Part shown: piece by piece, positions 41,589 to 51,449 of the stretch | How positions within the stretch are numbered: the stretch's first letter is position 1 | Layout of the letters: each line of letters opens with the position of its first letter | NCBI GenBank assembly: GCA_041946675.1 | Contig: JBHGAU010000002.1 | Coordinates: 62,001-126,000, forward strand | Direction: 5' to 3' | Length of the DNA: 64,000 bases | Source of the DNA: CAWBKV01 sp041946675 | GTDB taxonomy: Archaea; Halobacteriota; Methanosarcinia; Methanotrichales; Methanotrichaceae | Position numbers and translations under genes: made by a program | Notes under the pieces: model-generated | What the model was told of the DNA's origin: nothing | Database searches by the model: none | The model's input: the letters and a program-made list of their open reading frames with translations, nothing else

Positions 41589-43946
41589 ATGCCAATTGGT
41601 GTTTATGTCTGTCACTGCGGCCTGAATATTGCAGGCGTCCTGAATATTGAAGAGCTGAGGAGCTTCGCCGAGAAGCTGCCGGATGTAGCCGTGGCCAGGG
41701 ATATCCCGTTTTCATGTTCAGATATCGGCCAGGAGCAGATTCAGAAGGACATCGCAGAATATAAGCTGGACCGCGTTGTCGTGGCGGCATGCTCTCCAAG
41801 GCTGCATGAACCAACGTTCAGAAGGGCTATCGCCAAGGCTGGGCTCAACCCCTATATGCTTGAGATGGCCAACATCCGAGAGCAATGTTCGTGGGTTCAT
41901 ATGGATCAGCCGGCGCAGGCCACGCAGAAGGCCAAGGATTTAATTCGCATGGCTGTGGCAAAGGCTGCGCTCCTCAAGCCTCTGGAGGCAGAAAGCATCC
42001 CAGTCAGCAGGGATGTTCTTGTGATCGGCGGAGGCGTGGCCGGAATCGCTGCTGCTTTGGACCTCGCAGATGCAGGACTCCACGTTTATCTTGTCGAGCG
42101 CAGGCCGACAATCGGCGGATACATGGCACTGCTCACCGATGTATTTCCGACAAACGATTGTTCAATCTGCGTCCTTGCGCCGAAGATGTCCGAGGTCTTC
42201 AATCATCCCAATATTACCCTTATCACCTATGCCGAGATTCTCGACATCGAGGGCAGCGTCGGCAACTTTACAGTGATGGGCACAAGGCGGGCAAGATACG
42301 TCGACGAGAAGCTCTGCAAGGGCTGCATAAATGAGTGCGCTGGAGTCTGTCCGGTGGAAGTTCCAAACGAGTATGACTTCGGCATAGGCAAGAGAAAAGC
42401 AATTTACGTTCCCTATCCTCAGGCGGTTCCCCTTGTTGCGTGCGTCGACCCAAATGCATGCATCGGCTGTGCCCGCTGCGTCGAGGCATGTCCTGCAAAG
42501 GCAGTCAAGTTCGAGCAGGAGCCTCAAGAGTTCAAGATAAACGTTGGCGCGATAATCGTAGCCACAGGATGGCAGCCCTTCGATGCCGCTCGGAAGGAGG
42601 AGTACGGCTACGGCAGGTACAGAGATGTTATAACTACCCTTCAGCTCGAGAGGATGCTAAATGCGGCAGGTCCGACGAAGGGTGAAGTCGTCAGGCCGTC
42701 AACTGGAAAAATAGCCGAATCAATAGCATTTCTTCAGTGCGTAGGCTCAAGAGATGTGACGGTGGGGAACGTCTACTGCTCACGCATCTGCTGCATGGCA
42801 TCTCTTAAGAACGCCCAGCTTGTAAAGGAGAAGTATCCTGATACCAATATTACCATTTATTATATGGATCTCAGAGCCTGCGGTGAAGGCTATGAAGAGT
42901 TTTATATTCGAGCGCAGAAGCTGGGAATAAACTTTGTGCGTGCCAGAATCTCGAGGATTGACCAGGAAGACGGCAATATCTACGTGATCTATGAAGATAC
43001 AAACACAGGCGAAATCAAACGGATAAAGTACGATATGGCAGTTCTCTCAATCGGCCTTGAGCCTGACCAAAATGCGAACGTTCTAGGCAATCTTCTCGGC
43101 CTGTCTCGAAGGCCCGACAAATTCTTCGAAATTGCACACCCAAAGATGAGACCTGTCGAGGCTCATATTGATGGAGTCTTCATTGCAGGCTGCGCCTCAG
43201 GCCCAAAGGAGATCCAGGCATCGATCGCCCAGGGAAGCGCCGCAGCTGCAAAAGCCATCAAGCTTCTCTCGAAGGGCGAGCTTCAGCTTGAGCCGACCTC
43301 CGCATACGTAAATCAGGATATATGCACAAAGTGCAGGCTCTGTGTCGATGTCTGTCCCAAGAGGGCAATAGCTGTGAAGAGCCCTGCATATGTCGATGAG
43401 GCATCCTGCAAGGGATGCGGCTCCTGTGCAGCAGCCTGTCCAGTGAATGCCATAGATATGAAGCTCTTTTCTGATCAGCAGATTTTAGCCCAGGTTCGTG
43501 CCGCAACTGAAGATAAAAGCGAATTTCCACTGATCGTTGCTTTCCTGTGCAACTGGTGCAGCTACGGAGCGGCCGATCTGGCGGGCACATCACGAATACA
43601 GTATCCCACGAACGCGAGGAACATCCGCGTCATGTGCGCAGGCCGCGTTGATCCGAGCTTCATTCTTGAGGCTCTGAAGCGTGGTGCGGATGGAGTGCTT
43701 GTCGCAGGCTGCCGTCTTGGCGAATGCCATTACCAGAAGGGCAATTACCAGGCGCTTCAGAGAGTGAATGTGCTTCGGGGCGTCCTCGCAAAGATAGGCA
43801 TTAATCCGGAACGTGTGAAGATAATCTGGTGCGCTGCGAGCGAAGGCGAGATCTTCGCCCGCCAGCTCAAGCAGTTCGTCGATGAGCTGAAGGCAATGGG
43901 GCCGGTTGGAACTGAGCTGAAAGGTAAGGAGGCCCCGCAAACGTGA
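41589..43946 (+). CDS. hdrA2: Heterodisulfide reductase subunit A, HdrA2 type with fused MvhD-like domain
   Basis: The product is 785 residues. It starts with MPIGVYVCHCG, then an FAD domain (VIGGGVAGIAAALDLADAG near 143; ERRPTIGGYMA). Ferredoxin-type motifs are near 243 (CKGCINECAGVCP), 290 (CIGCARCVEACP), 577 (CTKCRLCVDVCP) and 606 (CKGCGSCAAACP). From about 640 there is a domain like MvhD (CNWCSYGAADLAG, VMCAGRVDP, VAGCRLGECHY). That fusion marks the HdrA2 group, which bifurcates electrons between heterodisulfide and ferredoxin with F420H2 in Methanosarcina. GGAG precedes the ATG. It heads a five-gene operon. Confidence 0.95.
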   Translation: MPIGVYVCHCGLNIAGVLNIEELRSFAEKLPDVAVARDIPFSCSDIGQEQIQKDIAEYKLDRVVVAACSPRLHEPTFRRAIAKAGLNPYMLEMANIREQCSWVHMDQPAQATQKAKDLIRMAVAKAALLKPLEAESIPVSRDVLVIGGGVAGIAAALDLADAGLHVYLVERRPTIGGYMALLTDVFPTNDCSICVLAPKMSEVFNHPNITLITYAEILDIEGSVGNFTVMGTRRARYVDEKLCKGCINECAGVCPVEVPNEYDFGIGKRKAIYVPYPQAVPLVACVDPNACIGCARCVEACPAKAVKFEQEPQEFKINVGAIIVATGWQPFDAARKEEYGYGRYRDVITTLQLERMLNAAGPTKGEVVRPSTGKIAESIAFLQCVGSRDVTVGNVYCSRICCMASLKNAQLVKEKYPDTNITIYYMDLRACGEGYEEFYIRAQKLGINFVRARISRIDQEDGNIYVIYEDTNTGEIKRIKYDMAVLSIGLEPDQNANVLGNLLGLSRRPDKFFEIAHPKMRPVEAHIDGVFIAGCASGPKEIQASIAQGSAAAAKAIKLLSKGELQLEPTSAYVNQDICTKCRLCVDVCPKRAIAVKSPAYVDEASCKGCGSCAAACPVNAIDMKLFSDQQILAQVRAATEDKSEFPLIVAFLCNWCSYGAADLAGTSRIQYPTNARNIRVMCAGRVDPSFILEALKRGADGVLVAGCRLGECHYQKGNYQALQRVNVLRGVLAKIGINPERVKIIWCAASEGEIFARQLKQFVDELKAMGPVGTELKGKEAPQT

Positions 43947-44263
43947 TGGAAATAGAGAAGGATATGGAGATCGAGGGCTCAAGTATCCGCTGCAAGCAGA
44001 AGACAAAGGAATCTGAAAAAGAACTGGATTATGATTACAAAAGATGTGCAGGGTGTTCCATATGCATTGACCTCTGTCCCAAGAAAGCACTCTCAGAGGG
44101 GCCACTGGAGGAGATCGCCAAAGGAATGGATGCGCCTCCTGTGCTGATCGATCTTGATTCATGCGTTTTTTGTGGGATGTGTGCGAACTTCTGCCCACTG
44201 CACGCCTTTAGGATGACCATCGAGGAGAAGCAGCCTGAAACTGCGACAACAGGAAATGATTAA
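43946..44263 (+). CDS. Two-cluster [4Fe-4S] ferredoxin of the hdr operon
   Basis: The product is about 105 residues. After a charged N-terminal tail of about 30 residues come two motifs, CAGCSICIDLCPKKA and CVFCGMCANFCPLHA. It overlaps the hdrA2 stop (ATG at 43946 or GTG at 43943; GGAGG lies 10 bases before the GTG). It probably feeds or drains electrons from HdrA2. Confidence 0.9.
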   Translation: MEIEKDMEIEGSSIRCKQKTKESEKELDYDYKRCAGCSICIDLCPKKALSEGPLEEIAKGMDAPPVLIDLDSCVFCGMCANFCPLHAFRMTIEEKQPETATTGND

Positions 44264-44268
44264 CAAAG

Positions 44269-45399
44269 ATGGCAGATAAAACTAGAAGATTCAGCGAGCT
44301 TGGGCAATATCCGAAGCTGATAATAGAGGCGGTGCCTAATGAAAAATGCCTGCCATGCATATTATGTGAGCCTGTCTGCCCAGTGAAAGCGATAAAGGTC
44401 GAATTTAATAAGACCCGTGAGGACTTCGGCCCCCTTCGCGAAAGCATGGAGGGCAAGATAGAAATCGACAGGGAAAAGTGCAACCTCTGCGGCAGATGTG
44501 CAAGATTTTGCAAAGCCTTCTTGCTGATGGAAAAGAGCGAGAAGGAGAGGGAAAAGGAGCCGAGGGAGCTGAACCCTTACGATCAATTGCTCGTTGATGA
44601 AGAACAGTGCGATTATTGCGGCCTTTGCGCAACGCTTTGTCCTGAGGAGGCGATCAAGGTTGTTGGAAAGCCTCTCGATGAAGAGCTGAAGTTCGAGGGC
44701 AAGATAGAGATTGATAAAGATCTTTGCATAGGCTGCGGGCGCTGTGCTCTGGTCTGCCCATACAAGGGCATAGATGTGAAGAAGCCATTCGAGGGCGAGA
44801 TAAAAATGATTGAGAAGCGCCTGGTCAAATGCGATCCTCAGGGCTGCCAGGCATGTTTCAATGTTTGTCCCGCAAAGTGCTGGTACGTGGATAGCCGCGG
44901 AAAGGCAGCGCCTGTGAAAGAGCAGTGCATCCTGTGCGGAGCCTGTGCAAATGCCTGCCCTATCGATGCGATAGATGTGAGCAGATCTAAAGTCATCCAC
45001 ACAGCGATCGCAGAAACCCCCTGGGCATCTGAATGGAAGGAAGCGATCTCATCCATAACCACAGGCGAGCGGCAGAGGCCGGATGTGAGCACAGCTGTAA
45101 GCCCTCCCGATATAGAGAGGCCGCCCTTGCCCATACCTGAAAAGCCGAGGATAGAGCCTGAGCTTTTGAAACTTGTTAACGACGCAATATCTTCACTTGA
45201 GCTTGTATTGGAAAAGCCGAAAGTCCGACAGATCATGGAGCGTGAAATCCCGGAGGAGGCGAGTGCCAAGATAGCACAGCGGCTGAAGAAGGAAGGCCAG
45301 AAGAGAAAAGGTTCGGAGAAAAAAGCCTTGAAGGAAGAAAGCTCGAATAAGGAAAGTCTGAAAGAAGCAGAAGCTGGTGCGAAGCAAGATGGCCGATGA
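44269..45399 (+). CDS. Polyferredoxin with six [4Fe-4S] motifs
   Basis: The product is 376 residues. Five motifs follow CxxCxxCxxxC (CLPCILCEPVCP, CNLCGRCARFCK, CDYCGLCATLCP, CIGCGRCALVCP, CILCGACANACP) and one is unusual (CDPQGCQACFNVCPAKC). The last third (about 255-376) has no Cys and is Lys/Glu-rich, ending in a highly charged tail. It resembles the polyferredoxins of hydrogenase and formylmethanofuran dehydrogenase clusters, and probably wires ferredoxin to the Hdr complex. The gene starts 5 bases after the ferredoxin gene. Confidence 0.9.
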   Translation: MADKTRRFSELGQYPKLIIEAVPNEKCLPCILCEPVCPVKAIKVEFNKTREDFGPLRESMEGKIEIDREKCNLCGRCARFCKAFLLMEKSEKEREKEPRELNPYDQLLVDEEQCDYCGLCATLCPEEAIKVVGKPLDEELKFEGKIEIDKDLCIGCGRCALVCPYKGIDVKKPFEGEIKMIEKRLVKCDPQGCQACFNVCPAKCWYVDSRGKAAPVKEQCILCGACANACPIDAIDVSRSKVIHTAIAETPWASEWKEAISSITTGERQRPDVSTAVSPPDIERPPLPIPEKPRIEPELLKLVNDAISSLELVLEKPKVRQIMEREIPEEASAKIAQRLKKEGQKRKGSEKKALKEESSNKESLKEAEAGAKQDGR

Positions 45400-45910
45400 G
45401 AAGTTCAAGCGGGAGGTCATAAGGCTGGCAGGACCTGAGGTGCTGACCTGCATACAATGTGGAACATGTTCGGCAAGCTGTCCGACGGCGCATCTCATGA
45501 AGCCGAGCATCCGCAGGCTGATGAAGCTGATCCTGGAGGGTAAGGAGGATGAGGCTCTCAGAAGCAACAGCATATGGCTATGCACATCCTGCCAGCTCTG
45601 CACAGTCCGCTGCCCAAGAGGAATCCGGCCTAAGGCAGTTGTTGGCGCTCTGAAGGAGATTGCTGAAAAAGAAGGCATCAAGGGCAAAGATCAGGCATAT
45701 GATGAGGCATTCCAGCGCCAGATAAAAGAGTGCGGACGGATCTCGGAGCTTCCGCTTACAGGAGAATTCATTCTTATTGAGCCCAAAGCGGCAGTCCAGG
45801 CAATGGAGATGGGCATAGAGATGGCTCCGAGGGGCAAGATCAGCCTTGAAAGGGAGTTGGTCAAGAGGCCAGAGGAAGTAAAAAGAATCATCGAGGAGCT
45901 GGGCAAATGA
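45389..45910 (+). CDS. hdrC: Heterodisulfide reductase subunit C
   Basis: The product is about 173 residues. Two [4Fe-4S] motifs are CIQCGTCSASCPTAHLM and CTSCQLCTVRCPRGI, the usual HdrC pattern. HdrC passes electrons from HdrA to HdrB. The ATG at 45389 overlaps the end of the polyferredoxin gene by 11 bases, and its stop overlaps hdrB (ATGA), so translation is coupled. Confidence 0.94.
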   Translation: MADEKFKREVIRLAGPEVLTCIQCGTCSASCPTAHLMKPSIRRLMKLILEGKEDEALRSNSIWLCTSCQLCTVRCPRGIRPKAVVGALKEIAEKEGIKGKDQAYDEAFQRQIKECGRISELPLTGEFILIEPKAAVQAMEMGIEMAPRGKISLERELVKRPEEVKRIIEELGK

Positions 45911-46773
45911 CAGAGCCGGAGCAGATGAAGCTCGCCTACTATCCGGGCTGCGTCTCCAGGTCAACGGGAAAGGAGATGGACCTCTCGACGAGGGCTGTCT
46001 GCAGCGCATTGGGGGTAGCGCTGCAGGAGCTTGAGGACTGGAACTGCTGCGGCGCAACACATGTGCCAAATGAGCTTGTGGCAACAGGTCTTGCCGCCAG
46101 AAACCTTGCTCAGACGGATCTGCCGGTAATGACTGCTTGTGCCATCTGCTATAGCAATCTTCGAAGCGCTGTACAAAGGATGGAAGATCCGCAGGTAAGG
46201 GCAAAGGTAAATGCAGTTCTCACAGAAAAATATACGGGCGCAAAGGTCAGGCATGCGCTGGATGTGATCCTGGAAGTCCTGCAAAAAAACAGCGACATAA
46301 TAGCGGTGCCCCTGAAAGATCTGTTGGTAGCGCCATATTATGGCTGCCTGATGACCCGGCCCAAAGGTGTCGAAAGCCCAGAGTTCCCGACTATTCTTGA
46401 GAAACTTATAAAACTCCTTGGAGCGGAACCGCTGGATTTCAGGCTTAAAACGTTCTGCTGCGGAGGGCCGATATTCATGCCCCAGAGCGAAGCTGCTGAG
46501 GACACTGCCTATAAGATCCTGAAGGAGGCGAAGCAGGTCGGAGCCGAAGTGATCGTTACGCTCTGCCCGCTGTGCCATCTTATGCTCGACGCCAAGCAGA
46601 AGGCTCTGGAGATCAGGCATGGGGAGAAGATTGGGATTCCTGTGCTCTATGTGACTCAGCTTGTGGGCATTGCCCTGGGCCTGGGACCCGATGAGCTTGG
46701 ATTAAATATGAACTCTGTTTCGCCGATGCCTGTTGTGGAGAAAATTTACGAGAGGATGGCGCAGGAAGCATAG
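45907..46773 (+). CDS. hdrB: Heterodisulfide reductase subunit B
   Basis: The product is 288 residues. Two CCG domains are visible: YYPGCV ... NCCGATH ... CAICYSN and YYGCLM ... FCCGGP ... CPLCH. These bind the two noncubane [4Fe-4S] clusters that reduce the CoM-S-S-CoB disulfide. There is no membrane anchor, consistent with the soluble HdrABC type. It is the last gene of the operon. Confidence 0.95.
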   Translation: MTEPEQMKLAYYPGCVSRSTGKEMDLSTRAVCSALGVALQELEDWNCCGATHVPNELVATGLAARNLAQTDLPVMTACAICYSNLRSAVQRMEDPQVRAKVNAVLTEKYTGAKVRHALDVILEVLQKNSDIIAVPLKDLLVAPYYGCLMTRPKGVESPEFPTILEKLIKLLGAEPLDFRLKTFCCGGPIFMPQSEAAEDTAYKILKEAKQVGAEVIVTLCPLCHLMLDAKQKALEIRHGEKIGIPVLYVTQLVGIALGLGPDELGLNMNSVSPMPVVEKIYERMAQEA

Positions 46774-46785
46774 AGCTGAATACAT

Positions 46786-47184
46786 TTAATTTCTGTCTCT
46801 AACAGGTATAGGATGCTTCCTGAGAGCATTAGCCAGCTCGCTCATCCTCACGGGCTTCGCTATATAATCATTCATGCCGGCTTCAATACATATCTTCCTG
46901 CCGTCCGGAAGTATATATGCGGTAAGTGCGATGATTGTAGGCTGCTTTGAAGCCGGATAGCGTTTACGGATCTCCTTGGTTGCAGCAAAGCCGTCCATCT
47001 TCGGCATAACGATATCCATCAGCACAAGATCATACGTCCGATTTTCAAAGGCCTTCAGCACCTGGAGGCCGTTGTTCACAGCATCGGCATTATAGCCCAG
47101 ACGTTTGAGCATTATCAGAGTTACCCTTTGATTTGCCGGATCGTCTTCAGCAAGCAATACGCTCAGAGGGCTATGGCTATCCAT
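46786..47184 (-). CDS. Stand-alone response regulator receiver protein
   Basis: The product is about 132 residues, a single receiver domain: acidic pocket LLAEDDPANQR, phospho-acceptor Asp in LVLMDIVMPKMDG, Thr in IIALTAYI and Lys in DYIAKPV. There is no output domain, so it acts through protein contacts or phosphorelay. No histidine kinase is in the window. The start could be the ATG at 47184 or at 47217; the ribosome site is weak for both. Confidence 0.88.
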   Translation of the reverse strand: MDSHSPLSVLLAEDDPANQRVTLIMLKRLGYNADAVNNGLQVLKAFENRTYDLVLMDIVMPKMDGFAATKEIRKRYPASKQPTIIALTAYILPDGRKICIEAGMNDYIAKPVRMSELANALRKHPIPVRDRN

Positions 47185-47368
47185 CTTGCAGCTGAACTCT
47201 ACACTGTTGAAGACCATACCCCCTGAAGGCTGCAGCTCATTTAAAGGTATATGTTGCGATCAAACAATTTAAATTTTTTGGGAATAAAGTCAACGCATAT
47301 TTTTTTAGGATTCGTCTTTATAGAGCAGGCATCTGTTAAACAAAACAGCATAAGGAATCGGGACGGCC

Positions 47369-49546
47369 TCAGATCTTGTTGAACAGATCAGCCTCAACGC
47401 CTCTATTGCCTCTCCTGTACGCTGATCTCATCGACGCGTCTATTGCCCTTCGATAGAACTTCTCTGTATACTCCTTTGCCATCCTGCGGGCAGAGAAGTT
47501 TGGCCCGCCGATCTTCATGGCCTCTTTCATTATCTTCACCCATAGATGCGGAACGCCCTCAGCATCGGCATCATAGTAAATGGGGACCGCTTTTCTCTCC
47601 AATATGTCATAAATTGATGCGGCATCCTTGGCATCTCTATCGGGCCATTCAGCGCCCTCGAAGGCCCAGCCGTTCTTTCCATCATAGCCCTCGATCCACC
47701 ATCCGTCAAGGATCGATAGTTGGGGGACTCCGTTAATTGCCGCCTTCATCCCGCTCGTACCTGAAGCCTCCATTGGCGGAAGAGGGTTGTTTACCCAGAG
47801 GTCCACGCCATGCACAAGATACTGGGCCAGGAGTTCATCGTAGTTTTCAACGAAAGCTATTCGTCCTCCGAATGCCTGGTCCTTCGCCGCATTGAACACC
47901 TGCTGAAGAAGCTGTTTGCTCTGCTGGTCATCCTGATGTGCCTTTCCTGCGAAGATTATCTGGATGGGCCTCCAGGGATCGTTTACCAATCTCTTCAGCC
48001 TCTCTATATCCTGCAGCAGCAATGTCGGCCTCTTATATAACGCAAATCTGCGTGCAAATCCGAGTGTCAGAACAGGCGCATCGAGTAGAACCCCTGATGC
48101 CATGACAAGTCGAGGATCAGCCGTACTGCTGTCCATCCACTTCTGCCTCGCTCTTTCTCTGATTCTGGTTATGAGGATATTCTTCATGGCCAAGTGGTGC
48201 ATCCAGATGATCTCATCGGGGATCTCGTCTATCAGCTCCCAGATGTGAGGATTGTCATGCTCCTCGAGCCAGTTCCTGCCCAAATATTTGCTGAATATAT
48301 CCTCTCCAAGCCTTTTATCGATCCAGGTGGGAACATGCACGCCATTGGTGACATAATCTATAGGCGCCTCGGGGAGGTCCGGCCAGAGCTGATGCCACAT
48401 TTTGCGTGTTACCTCCCTGTGCTTACGGCTCACAGCATTGCGGTAAGCTGATGATCTGAGGGCGAAGACTGTCATGTTGAATCCACCCGGGCTCGCAGGA
48501 TTGATGCCGAGCTCGAAGAAGGCATCGCGGCTCATCTCAAGCGTGGGAAGATACGGCCCGAAGTACTTATCCATAAGCTGAAAGGCGAAGACATCATGGC
48601 CTGCAGGCACAGGGGTATGGGTTGTGAAGACTGAAGTTGCCCTGACAGCCTCAAAGGCATCGCGGTAGCTCTCGCCTGCCTCAACTTTCTCTCTGATCCT
48701 TTCAAGGACGGCAAAGGCCGGATGCCCCTCATTCAGGTGAAGGATGGAATAATTTAGCCCCATTGCCTTCAGGACTCTTATGCCGCCGACGCCCAGAATT
48801 ATCTCCTGCCGGAGCCTCTGCTCAGGATCTCCAGTGTAAAGGCGGTCGGATATGCACCGATTCCAGGGATCATTGGCCTCGCTGGATGTATCGATCAGGT
48901 AAAGGTTGGTCTTTCCCACCTGAACCTTCCAGACCTCCAAATAAATTGGCGGATCAATAATCGGCACTTTTACGGAGATGGGTTCGCCTTTTTCATCAAG
49001 AACCCTTCTGATGGGCGCGTTCTCCCTGTCAAGGATCTCACATGCTCCCACCTGCCATCCGTCAGGAGACAGCTCCTGACGGAGATATCCCTGAGGATAC
49101 ATGAAACCGACTCCTATTGTGGGAATGCCCAAGTCGCTGCATTCCTTCAGGAAATCGCCGGCCAAAAATCCGAGGCCCCCTGCATAAAATGGAAGAGCAT
49201 GGTGCAGTCCATATTCGGCGGAAAAGTATGCTATGGCATACTTGCTTGGATCTGCAATGTTCGCATTGAACCAGCCGCTGGATATATCCATATAGCTCTC
49301 AAACCTCGCCATGACGGCGTCGTAATGCCTCAAAAAGTGAGGATCGTTTGAGGCTGCATCAAGAGCACTCTTCTCCATGCGGTTGAGCATTTTAACCGGA
49401 TTGCTGTTGCTTAGGTACCACCCGGTGCGGTTAAGAAGCCTAAAAATGTTCCTTCCTTCCGGGTTCCAGCTCCACCAGAGGTTGTAGGCCAGCTCCCTCA
49501 GGCCTGAGATCCTCTCCGGGAGGTCGGGAAACTTAATATCATCCAT
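47369..49546 (-). CDS. glgP: Alpha-glucan (glycogen) phosphorylase
   Basis: The product is about 725 residues from MDDIKFPDLPERISGLRELAYNLWWSWNP, the normal N-terminus of the short archaeal/bacterial phosphorylases; the frame to 49732 has a non-homologous extension. Motifs include HLNEGHPAFA, TTHTPVPAGHDVF, and the PLP site EASGTSGMKAAINGVPQLS with the Schiff-base Lys. It releases glucose-1-phosphate from storage glycogen in the cytoplasm. The divergent permease starts 124 bases away. Confidence 0.93.
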   Translation of the reverse strand: MDDIKFPDLPERISGLRELAYNLWWSWNPEGRNIFRLLNRTGWYLSNSNPVKMLNRMEKSALDAASNDPHFLRHYDAVMARFESYMDISSGWFNANIADPSKYAIAYFSAEYGLHHALPFYAGGLGFLAGDFLKECSDLGIPTIGVGFMYPQGYLRQELSPDGWQVGACEILDRENAPIRRVLDEKGEPISVKVPIIDPPIYLEVWKVQVGKTNLYLIDTSSEANDPWNRCISDRLYTGDPEQRLRQEIILGVGGIRVLKAMGLNYSILHLNEGHPAFAVLERIREKVEAGESYRDAFEAVRATSVFTTHTPVPAGHDVFAFQLMDKYFGPYLPTLEMSRDAFFELGINPASPGGFNMTVFALRSSAYRNAVSRKHREVTRKMWHQLWPDLPEAPIDYVTNGVHVPTWIDKRLGEDIFSKYLGRNWLEEHDNPHIWELIDEIPDEIIWMHHLAMKNILITRIRERARQKWMDSSTADPRLVMASGVLLDAPVLTLGFARRFALYKRPTLLLQDIERLKRLVNDPWRPIQIIFAGKAHQDDQQSKQLLQQVFNAAKDQAFGGRIAFVENYDELLAQYLVHGVDLWVNNPLPPMEASGTSGMKAAINGVPQLSILDGWWIEGYDGKNGWAFEGAEWPDRDAKDAASIYDILERKAVPIYYDADAEGVPHLWVKIMKEAMKIGGPNFSARRMAKEYTEKFYRRAIDASMRSAYRRGNRGVEADLFNKI

Positions 49547-49670
49547 ATAGCTGCCGTCTCCAATGCAAACATAAAGGATGAATGTTTTCCAAGATATATC
49601 TTCCGATTTTAAATTGATAAAAAGGATTTTACCACAGACTCTTAATATAGAATACAATCGAAGATAATTT

Positions 49671-50939
49671 ATGGCACAGAAGGTTGAGCTGAATCGGACT
49701 CTCGGCCTCTGGGAAGTGACGCTCTCAGGCATTGGGATAATACTTGGAGCAGGAATCTATGCGCTCATAGGCGAGGCTGCAGCGCTCGCAGGAAATGCAG
49801 TCTGGATAGCTTTCGCCTTATCCGCAATAGTGGCAGTTTTCACGGGCCTGAGCTATGCAGAGCTGTCCTCAATGTATCCTAAAGCATCCGCAGAATATGA
49901 GTATACTGCCCAGGCATTCGGAAGGCTCATTGCCTTCGTAATAGGCTGGCTGATCATCTTCAGCGGAATGATCGGAGCTGCAACGGTGGCTTTAGGCTTT
50001 GCGGGCTACTTTCAAGCACTCTTTGGAGCACCCATAATATCATCAGCCCTGATTCTTATCATGACCCTCTCGCTCATCATATTTATCGGCATAAGACAGT
50101 CAGCCCTGATCGCCATCATCTTCACTATCATAGAGGCACTGGGCCTTATAATCATCATCTTGCTCGGAATTCCCTATTTTGGCAGCGTCAACTATCTGGA
50201 GATGCCTCTAGGGCCACATGGAATATTCCAGGCGGCCGCTCTGATCTTCTTCGCATTCATGGGCTTTGAGGAGATTGTAAAGCTAGCTGAGGAGGCGAAA
50301 GAGCCCGAGAGAACTATACCGCTCGGATTGATCCTGGCAATTTCCGGAAGCATAGTGCTTTATATCCTCATTTCCTTCAGTGCCGTGAGCCTGCTTGGCT
50401 GGCAAGAGCTCAGCAGGTCATCAGCACCATTTGCAGATATCGCTTTTGCAGCCTTCGGCAGAAATGCGTATATAATTTTATCAGTTATGGCTCTCTTTGC
50501 AACTACAAACACTGTTCTTTTGATGATACTCGCGAGCTCAAGGATAATCTATGGAATGGCAGAGTCTTCATCGCTTCCAAGGGTCCTGGCATCGGTTCAT
50601 CCATCAACCAGGACACCCTGGGCAGCCATTGCTTTGACAATGATAGTATCCATGGCCTTTGTATTTCTGGGAGATATCGCCTTTGTTGCAAATATAAATA
50701 ATTTTACAATCTTTGTGACATTCATTATAGTTAATGCGGCGCTGATAGTGCTGAGATATAAAAAGCCCGAGATACATAGGCCATTCAAAGTGCCCATCTC
50801 CATTGGACTGTTGCCAGTGCTGCCAGTCTTCGGGCTGGCCTTAAACATATTCATGTTGGTGCAGCTTTCACTGGAAGTTCTTGCCATCGGTTTAGTCCTT
50901 ACGTTTATAGGAATCATAATAGCCGTGATCAGACGGTAA
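49671..50939 (+). CDS. APC-family amino acid permease
   Basis: The product is 422 residues with about twelve hydrophobic segments. The N-terminal motif GLWEVTLSGIGIILGAGIYALIG is the APC substrate-binding region; GFEEIVKLAEEAKEPERTIPLGL is the conserved loop. It is a plasma-membrane transporter for an amino acid or polyamine. TATA-like TTAATATAG lies about 25-30 bases before the ATG. Its last 48 bases overlap the convergent phosphodiesterase gene. Confidence 0.9.
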   Translation: MAQKVELNRTLGLWEVTLSGIGIILGAGIYALIGEAAALAGNAVWIAFALSAIVAVFTGLSYAELSSMYPKASAEYEYTAQAFGRLIAFVIGWLIIFSGMIGAATVALGFAGYFQALFGAPIISSALILIMTLSLIIFIGIRQSALIAIIFTIIEALGLIIIILLGIPYFGSVNYLEMPLGPHGIFQAAALIFFAFMGFEEIVKLAEEAKEPERTIPLGLILAISGSIVLYILISFSAVSLLGWQELSRSSAPFADIAFAAFGRNAYIILSVMALFATTNTVLLMILASSRIIYGMAESSSLPRVLASVHPSTRTPWAAIALTMIVSMAFVFLGDIAFVANINNFTIFVTFIIVNAALIVLRYKKPEIHRPFKVPISIGLLPVLPVFGLALNIFMLVQLSLEVLAIGLVLTFIGIIIAVIRR

Positions 50940-51449
50940 AGATGCCGCAAATTTGAGATAATCGCAGACCGGCGCACCGACTGGAATTATATTGCCGCGA
51001 ATATTATCACCATCGATTTCAAGCTCAGCTATTGTTGGAACCGACATCCTTGGAACTGTCGGGCTTCCGGGACAGATCAGCAGCGTTTTGCCGCTCTCGA
51101 TTATCGGCCTGTGAATATGGCCGAAGATGAGCACTTTGACACCCATCTCCCTCGCCATCATATCTGCGCCTGTTAAATCAGTGGAGTGAGAAGCCATATG
51201 AATCAGTCCGATTTTTACGCGACCGACCTCTACTACCAATCTTACTGGCAGCAGCCGCTTCAGCTCGGGCGAATCGGCATTACCGCATACTGCAACGACT
51301 CTTCCTAGATCTGTGAGGGATTTGTAAACTTTTGGGGATACGAAATCCCCTGCATGAAATATAATATCCGCTCCCGCTAACGCCTTGACAAGCGTTTCTG
51401 GAAGGCCCTCTTCAAGATGGGTATCCGACAGGGCGACAATACGCGTCAT
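50892..51449 (-). CDS. MJ0936-like metallophosphoesterase
   Basis: The product is 185 residues. The calcineurin-type metal motifs are in order: SDTH, FHAGD, GNAD, HMASHS and GHIHRP. The family (YfcE/MJ0936) hydrolyses phosphodiesters, with unknown natural substrate. Its ATG overlaps the stop of the double-SIS gene. The C-terminal 15 residues lie antisense to the end of the permease gene. Confidence 0.9.
   Translation of the reverse strand: MTRIVALSDTHLEEGLPETLVKALAGADIIFHAGDFVSPKVYKSLTDLGRVVAVCGNADSPELKRLLPVRLVVEVGRVKIGLIHMASHSTDLTGADMMAREMGVKVLIFGHIHRPIIESGKTLLICPGSPTVPRMSVPTIAELEIDGDNIRGNIIPVGAPVCDYLKFAASLPSDHGYYDSYKRKD

Noticed and set aside
49546..49732. N-terminal extension of the glucan phosphorylase
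   Set aside because: It has no homology-like sequence and overlaps the divergent permease start; the family N-terminus begins at 49546.
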